Assembly (NCBI GenBank): GCA_040290295.1
Contig: PSMW01000009.1
Span: 48,040 to 112,039, forward strand
Direction: 5' to 3'
Length of the DNA: 64,000 nucleotides
DNA from: CAADGV01 sp040290295
GTDB taxonomy: Bacteria; Bacteroidota; Ignavibacteria; UBA10030; UBA6906
The notes below the pieces were generated by a model. That model did not search any database. It had not been told where the DNA came from and was given only the letters and a program-made list of their open reading frames with translations. The position numbers and the translations under genes are program-made. Below, piece after piece: positions 59,531 through 64,000 of the stretch (position 1 is its first letter; each line of letters starts with the position of its first letter).

Positions 59531-60132
59531 TGCGATCGCAACGCCCTTTCGGTGAAAGGCTCCTCCGTCGGGCTTGGGTAGGTGCATTGGTGCTTGCTGC
59601 CGTTTCGTGCAACGAGCAACTCCCCGTTTATCGCGATCCGCTCGACGTGTTCGACGGGACACTGAGTGGTGTGTACGTGATCAATCATCTCGAGAACGCG
59701 ATGAAGGCATACCTCACGGTCATCAACACCTTCGATGAAACACTCGAAGGTCGAGCGGTGATGACGGGAGAAATCACGCTGACGTGGCAATCGGATACGA
59801 CGTTTCGAAAAACGATCACGGTGAATGATGCGAACCTGCTTTTTGCTCGCCGGTACGATCCCTCCAGCCTACACTTGCGTTTGGATCCCGGCGACTCCCT
59901 TCGTTTTGGCGTGTCGTGGGATTTTTTTGCAGACGACGGACGCGATTTGAAGCGGCTTGTGACGTTTGTTCAGGACCCGACGTGCCGGACTCGCCAAGTT
60001 TCGCCGACGCCTATCCCTGTCATGATCGAAGGTCGTCTCCGTGTTTTCGATCGGACGGAAGTTGTCGTTCCCCGCAGGGTTATCATCCCATTCATCCTGA
60101 CGCGAGAGTACGTCGACCCTCGCTCCTGTTGA
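59527..60132 (+). CDS. Lipoprotein partner of the second TonB receptor
   Basis: The 201-residue protein has a lipoprotein signal ending LAAVSCN and a beta-rich body (DVFDGTLSGVYVINHLENAMKAYLTVINTFDETLEG), with a Cys pair at CRTRQVSPTP and the final Cys. No enzyme motif is seen. Its ATG overlaps the receptor stop by 4 nt. It is not clearly homologous to the lipoprotein at 8928-9428, so the two pairings may have arisen separately. Confidence 0.7.
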   Translation: MMRSQRPFGERLLRRAWVGALVLAAVSCNEQLPVYRDPLDVFDGTLSGVYVINHLENAMKAYLTVINTFDETLEGRAVMTGEITLTWQSDTTFRKTITVNDANLLFARRYDPSSLHLRLDPGDSLRFGVSWDFFADDGRDLKRLVTFVQDPTCRTRQVSPTPIPVMIEGRLRVFDRTEVVVPRRVIIPFILTREYVDPRSC

Positions 60133-60182
60133 CGACTGCGGTGCCATCGGTGTGAAGCCCTGGTTCAGTCTCGTATTGTTCG

Positions 60183-62346
60183 ATGCCCATGAACTCCCTC
60201 ACGTTCGTTTTCGCAATCCATAATTATCAACCGATCGGCAATTTCCAAAAAGTCTTCGAGGAAGCATACGGGCATTCATACAAACCGTTCCTCGAAGTGA
60301 TGGAGAAGCATCCCACGATCAAATTCACCACACATTGGAGTGGACCGCTCCTGGAGTGGCTCGTGGAGCATCAGCCGGAATTGATCGAGCTGATGCGGGT
60401 GATGGTGCATCGCGGACAGTTGGAGTTGCTCACCGGCGCATACTACGAAGCAATCTTGGCGATCATTCCCGAAGCCGATCGCATCGGACAGATTCGAAAG
60501 CTCTCGGCATGCATCGAACAGGTTTTCGACTATACACCGAAGGGGATGTGGCTTGCTGAGCGCGTGTGGGAACAGTCGCTTGTTCCCTCGCTTGTCGAAG
60601 CCGGCGTGGAATTCGTGGTTGTGGACGATACCCACGTTCGTCATGCGGGCTTGCACGACGAGGACTTGCTCGGCTATTACCTCACGGAAGACAACGGCGC
60701 TGTGCTTGCGATCCTGCCCATAGACAAGACGCTTCGCTACGCGATGCCCTTTCGATCGGTGAACGAGTCGTTGCATTACTTTCAGCGCGTGGCGTCGGAG
60801 CGAGAGCCGCGTGTGGTGATTCATGCCGACGATGGCGAAAAGTTCGGCGTGTGGCCCAAGACGTTCGACACCGTGTACACGCATGGCTGGCTCGAGTCGT
60901 TCTGTTCGATGCTCGAAGAACACCGCTGGATCACTTCACGTCATCTTCAGGAGGTTATCAGCAGCGTCGCGCCGCTCGGGAGAATCTATCTCCCGACCGC
61001 ATCCTACAGCGAGATGATGAAGTGGGCACTCAACCCCACAGCCTTCCTCCAGCTCGAAACGTTCGAGCAGCAACTCAAAGAACGCCACATCGCCGAAGAG
61101 AATGCGATGTTCATTCGGGGAGGATACTGGCGCAATTTTTCTTGCAAAGTATCCCGAAGCGAACCACATGCACAAGAAAATGCTGCGGGTGAGCACCCGT
61201 GCACATCGGCTTGCTACACGAAGGAATCTCCCGCAGAGTGTGTGGGATCAGCTCTGGGCTGGACAGTGTAACGATGCGTACTGGCATGGTGTGTTCGGCG
61301 GACTGTATCTTCCGAATCTTCGCGTTCCAGTGTATCGCCATCTGCTGCGCGCGGAGGCGGAGCTCGACGCCATCGAAGCACTCCCTTCTGTTCGGGTGGA
61401 GGAGACCGACTTCGACTGCGACGGCAGCAAGGAAGTGTTGATCGAATCCGATAAGATGAATCTCTACTTCAAACCTTCGGTCGGGGGGAGTTTAATCGAG
61501 TTGGATTTCAGGCCGCTCGCGTTCAACATGTTGGATGTGCTGAGCCGGCAAGAGGAAGGCTATCATCGCCGATTGATGGCAAAGGGTGGAACACTGCACG
61601 ACGATGCGGCGGTTCACGATGGTGTGTTGGTGAAGGAGTTGGGATTGGAACAGCACCTGCATTTCGATTGGTACCGTCACGCGTCGCTTGTCGATCATTT
61701 CTTCGGCAAGGGAACAACACTCGAAGACTACGCACGGTGCGCGTATCTCGAGCTCGGCGATTTCGTGAATCAACCGTTCCGACACACCATCGAACGTACC
61801 GAAAGCGGGATACTGCTGGTGCTCGAGCGCGACGGTGCGTTATGGTTCGATGGCACGCCTCATCGTCTCGTTCTGCGGAAATGTGTGCGCTTCGATCCCA
61901 CGGAGAGCACGATCGACGTGGCGTACACGCTGAAGAACCTCGAAGCAAAGCCCATCGAGGTGATGTTTGGGGTAGAGTTTTGTCTTGGACTGATGGCGGG
62001 CGACGCGCATGATCGCTACTATCGGATCGAAGGTCGAGCACTGCGCGATGCTCGCCTCAAAAGCATAGGCAGCGAAGAGAACGTTCGCAGCACGAGTGTG
62101 GTCGATGAATGGTTGGGGCTTTCGACGCGCTTCACGTTCGATCAAGCCGCACTGCTCTGGCGCCATCCCATCGAAACGGTTTCGCTCTCGGAGTCCGGAT
62201 TCGAACGTTTGTATCAATGCTCGGTGGTCACGCCGATCTGGAGGACAACGCTCGAGAACGAAGCGCAGTATCGGATTGTTCAAACAGTCGAGGCGCTCTC
62301 GCCGCCGACAAGCCGTTCAGCGTCCGGCGAGACGATCCCAAAATGA
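60183..62346 (+). pseudogene. GH57 4-alpha-glucanotransferase/amylase, frameshifted at a T5 tract
   Basis: The first part has the GH57 motifs IHNYQPIGNF, HWSGPLLEWL, GMWLAERVWE (nucleophile Glu126) and IHADDGEKFGVWP (acid/base region near Asp217). The frame breaks after YWRNF at five T (61136-61140). Four T would continue LAKYPEANHMHKKMLRVS into the second frame with WAGQCNDAYWHGVFGGLYLPNLR and the C-terminal beta domain (DUF1926 type, NLYFKPSVGGSLIELDF). Repaired length is 720 residues. These enzymes transfer or cut alpha-1,4-glucan chains in glycogen metabolism. Both halves are conserved, so a one-base error or a very recent lesion is likely. Confidence 0.88.
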
Positions 62347-62374
62347 TTCGACATTTTTATATATTGAGCGCACG

Positions 62375-63070
62375 ATGATAGTGCACGACAAATATGATCG
62401 CACCAGGCTGGTGCACTCTGCCGTCGCTGGCGGAGGAGCAAGAGAAAAGAAACTGTATGATGTTGCGTTTGCCTTGAGCATTTTTACCATCACCTACAAC
62501 ATCATCGAAGGTTTGGTGGCGACATACTTCGGCTACGAGGACGAGACGTTTGCCCTGTTCGGCTTCGGACTGGACAGCATCATCGAGACGATCTCGGGCA
62601 TCGGCATAGCACACATGGTGTATCGGATTCGGCGGAACAACCACGTGAGCCATGATGATTTCGAACGGACGGCGTTACGCGTCACGGGTTTTGCGTTCTA
62701 TGCCCTCACGCTCGTGCTTGTCGGTATGGCGATCAACAATACTCTTACACAGCACAGACCCGAGACAACGTTCTGGGGCGTCGTCATTTCCCTCATTTCC
62801 ATTCTCATCATGTGGGCACTCATCTACGGCAAACGAAAGGTGGGCAGCCAACTCGGTTCCGAGGCGATTCTTGCAGACGCCAATTGCACGAAAGTGTGCT
62901 TCTACATGTCGTTGGTGTTGCTGGCGGCAAGCGGTGTCTATGAGTGGACACGCTTCGTCTATGCCGATGCGATCGGCACCGAGGGGCTTGCCTACTTTTC
63001 CGCGACAGAGGAGAAGGAATGCTTCGCCAAAGCGCGCTCCGGTTTGCTCTGCTCGTGCGAGCAGGGCTAA
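62375..63070 (+). CDS. CDF-like cation transporter domain protein
   Basis: The 231-residue protein has five or six membrane segments and resembles the transmembrane half of cation diffusion facilitators: YDVAFALSIFTITYNIIEGLVATYFGYEDETFALFGFGLDSIIETISG, in which the DxxxET pair sits where CDF proteins bind metal. A soluble CDF C-terminal domain is absent. The short tail ends CFAKARSGLLCSCEQG and is Cys-rich. The transported ion is unknown. A glycosyltransferase gene follows after 15 nt. Confidence 0.75.
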   Translation: MIVHDKYDRTRLVHSAVAGGGAREKKLYDVAFALSIFTITYNIIEGLVATYFGYEDETFALFGFGLDSIIETISGIGIAHMVYRIRRNNHVSHDDFERTALRVTGFAFYALTLVLVGMAINNTLTQHRPETTFWGVVISLISILIMWALIYGKRKVGSQLGSEAILADANCTKVCFYMSLVLLAASGVYEWTRFVYADAIGTEGLAYFSATEEKECFAKARSGLLCSCEQG

Positions 63071-63085
63071 GGAGAATTCGTTCCG

Positions 63086-63832
63086 TTGAGCGTCATGCCC
63101 ACTGCCCCCACCTTCAGCGTCATCGTTCCCGCCCTCAACGAAGAGAAATTGTTGGGCGGCATGCTGCAGCAGTTCACCCCACAACTTGTCGAACAGTATC
63201 GACTCGAGCTGATCGTGAGCGACGGGGGAAGCACCGACCGCACGCTGGAGATCGCACGACGCTATGCCCACACGGTGGTCGAGAATACCGGCGGCGCAAA
63301 GCAAACCATCTCGCTGGGCAGGAACGAAGGTGCCAAACATGCCCGCGGGCGGATCTTCGTTTTCCTCAATGCCGATACGCTCATCCACGACGTGGATTAT
63401 TTCTTCCGCAGGATTCTCGATGAGATCGATCGTGACGGACTTGCTGCCATGACGTGCAGTGTCGAAATCTATCCCCACGAACGCAAGCCCATCGATCGTT
63501 ACTACCACGGTTTCTACAACTGGTTCTTCTTCATGATGAACAAGGTGGGGATGGGCATGGGGCGCGGGGAGTGTCACATCATGAAGCGCGAGACGTTCGA
63601 GCGCGTGCACGGCTATTCGGCACACATTGCAGCAGGAGAAGATTACGATATGTTCCGCCGACTCAAACGTCTCGGCAGGATTCGTTTCTTGAAAGACGTG
63701 GTCGTGTATGAATCGCCGCGGCGCTATCGCAAGTACGGCTACGCTTATGTGACGGCCTCGTGGTTCATGAACTTTCTTGCCGTGCAATTTCTTCGTCGAT
63801 CCATTCTCAACGAATGGAAACCGGTGCGATAG
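63086..63832 (+). CDS. Glycosyltransferase family 2
   Basis: The 248-residue protein is a compact GT-A enzyme: FSVIVPALNEEKLLGGMLQQF, LIVSDGGSTDRTLEIA, metal-binding FLNADTLIHD and a C-terminal acceptor region with GEDYDMFRRLKRLGRI. It probably transfers a sugar to a lipid or cell-surface glycan. The TTG at 63086, 11 nt after GGAG, is preferred to the ATG at 63095, which is 20 nt after it. Confidence 0.88.
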   Translation: MSVMPTAPTFSVIVPALNEEKLLGGMLQQFTPQLVEQYRLELIVSDGGSTDRTLEIARRYAHTVVENTGGAKQTISLGRNEGAKHARGRIFVFLNADTLIHDVDYFFRRILDEIDRDGLAAMTCSVEIYPHERKPIDRYYHGFYNWFFFMMNKVGMGMGRGECHIMKRETFERVHGYSAHIAAGEDYDMFRRLKRLGRIRFLKDVVVYESPRRYRKYGYAYVTASWFMNFLAVQFLRRSILNEWKPVR

Positions 63833-63900
63833 CGCGATCGCAGCGACGTGTTCCGGTCTTCCCCTCCTCACCGCTGCTCCATTGATTGTGCAGAGGTTGT

Positions 63901-63931
63901 TTGCTTCTCCTTCACGATTTGGATATATTTT
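63901..63931 (+). promoter_or_regulatory. Promoter TTG-N20-TATATTTT
   Basis: TTG at 63901-63903 and TATATTTT at 63924-63931 have the 20-nt gap and lie just before the gene starting at 63955. Confidence 0.5.
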
Positions 63932-63954
63932 TGCAGATTTTTCCAGAAGGTCTC

Positions 63955-64000
63955 ATGCAAAAAACGTATCCGTCGTCCTCAACGACGATCTCATCCGAGC
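63955..64000 (+). CDS. Start of a gene cut by the window edge
   Basis: The ATG at 63955, with AGAAGG 5 nt upstream and a promoter at 63901-63931, opens a frame of at least 15 codons (MQKTYPSSSTTISSE). There is too little sequence to name it. Confidence 0.5.
   Translation, partial: MQKTYPSSSTTISSE

Noticed and set aside
1..64000. CRISPR arrays, tRNA or rRNA genes, insertion sequences, prophage or defence islands
   Set aside because: No regular spaced repeats, cloverleaf or transposase/phage genes were seen. The EVE protein and the toxin-antitoxin remnant alone do not make a defence island.

Overview
The window reads as chromosomal DNA from a member of the Bacteroidota/Chlorobiota superphylum, possibly a Kapabacteria- or Ignavibacteria-like lineage. 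The lineage is inferred and was not searched. The evidence is type IX secretion (T9SS)-style C-terminal sorting domains on two BNR-repeat proteins, two TonB-dependent receptors with N-terminal carboxypeptidase-regulatory domains, an adenosylcobalamin-dependent ribonucleotide reductase, a phenylacetyl-CoA epoxygenase cluster, and a recurring promoter of the Bacteroidota type. I found the pattern TTG-N20-TAnnTT, with exactly 20 nt between the two elements, at fifteen sites in front of plausible genes. I see no rRNA, tRNA, CRISPR array, transposase or prophage.

Layout. 1-4 kb: a minus-strand lipoprotein/BNR-T9SS operon, an M50 site-2 protease and a small secreted peptide made of three identical 13-residue repeats. 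4.4-9 kb: a polytopic membrane protein, an AAA+/Fis regulator without the sigma54-contact loop, a DUF155/RMND1-like protein and a glycosyltransferase. 8.9-16.5 kb: a lipoprotein-TonB receptor pair, a TatD-radical SAM fusion, a heptosyltransferase-like enzyme and a HEAT-repeat/cyclophilin fusion. 17-24 kb: EVE protein, CNNM/CorC-type CBS protein, beta-barrel protein, a three-gene TPR/membrane operon, an MDR oxidoreductase and a damaged Spy-like gene. 24-30 kb: a KinB/NtrC-type two-component pair followed by paaABCD. 30-38 kb is the accessory or decaying part: small lipoprotein copies, a frameshifted BNR/T9SS gene, a broken PIN toxin with its antitoxin, a membrane gene with an in-frame stop, a truncated TPR gene and a broken nrdJ. 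38.5-57 kb is dense housekeeping: prmC, dtd, a phosphatase-superfamily enzyme, comEC, methylmalonyl-CoA mutase, rRNA methyltransferase, pseudouridine synthases, PfkB kinase, mtnA, recO, HtrA, HNH, trpS, scpAB and lysS. 57-64 kb: a second TonB receptor-lipoprotein pair, a GH57 glucanotransferase, a CDF-like membrane protein, a glycosyltransferase and the start of one more gene.

Many neighbours are coupled by 4-nt ATGA overlaps, which points to tight operons. Two cobalamin-dependent enzymes, nrdJ and methylmalonyl-CoA mutase, imply B12 use. Seven genes carry frame-breaking lesions. Five of these are mononucleotide runs exactly one base too long, a pattern that must be checked against raw reads before these genes are called pseudogenes.

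The strongest candidate for something undescribed is the small repeat peptide at 3808-4017. Its three units are identical in protein, yet all 27 pairwise codon differences between them are silent. It lies just upstream of a site-2 protease gene on the same strand.
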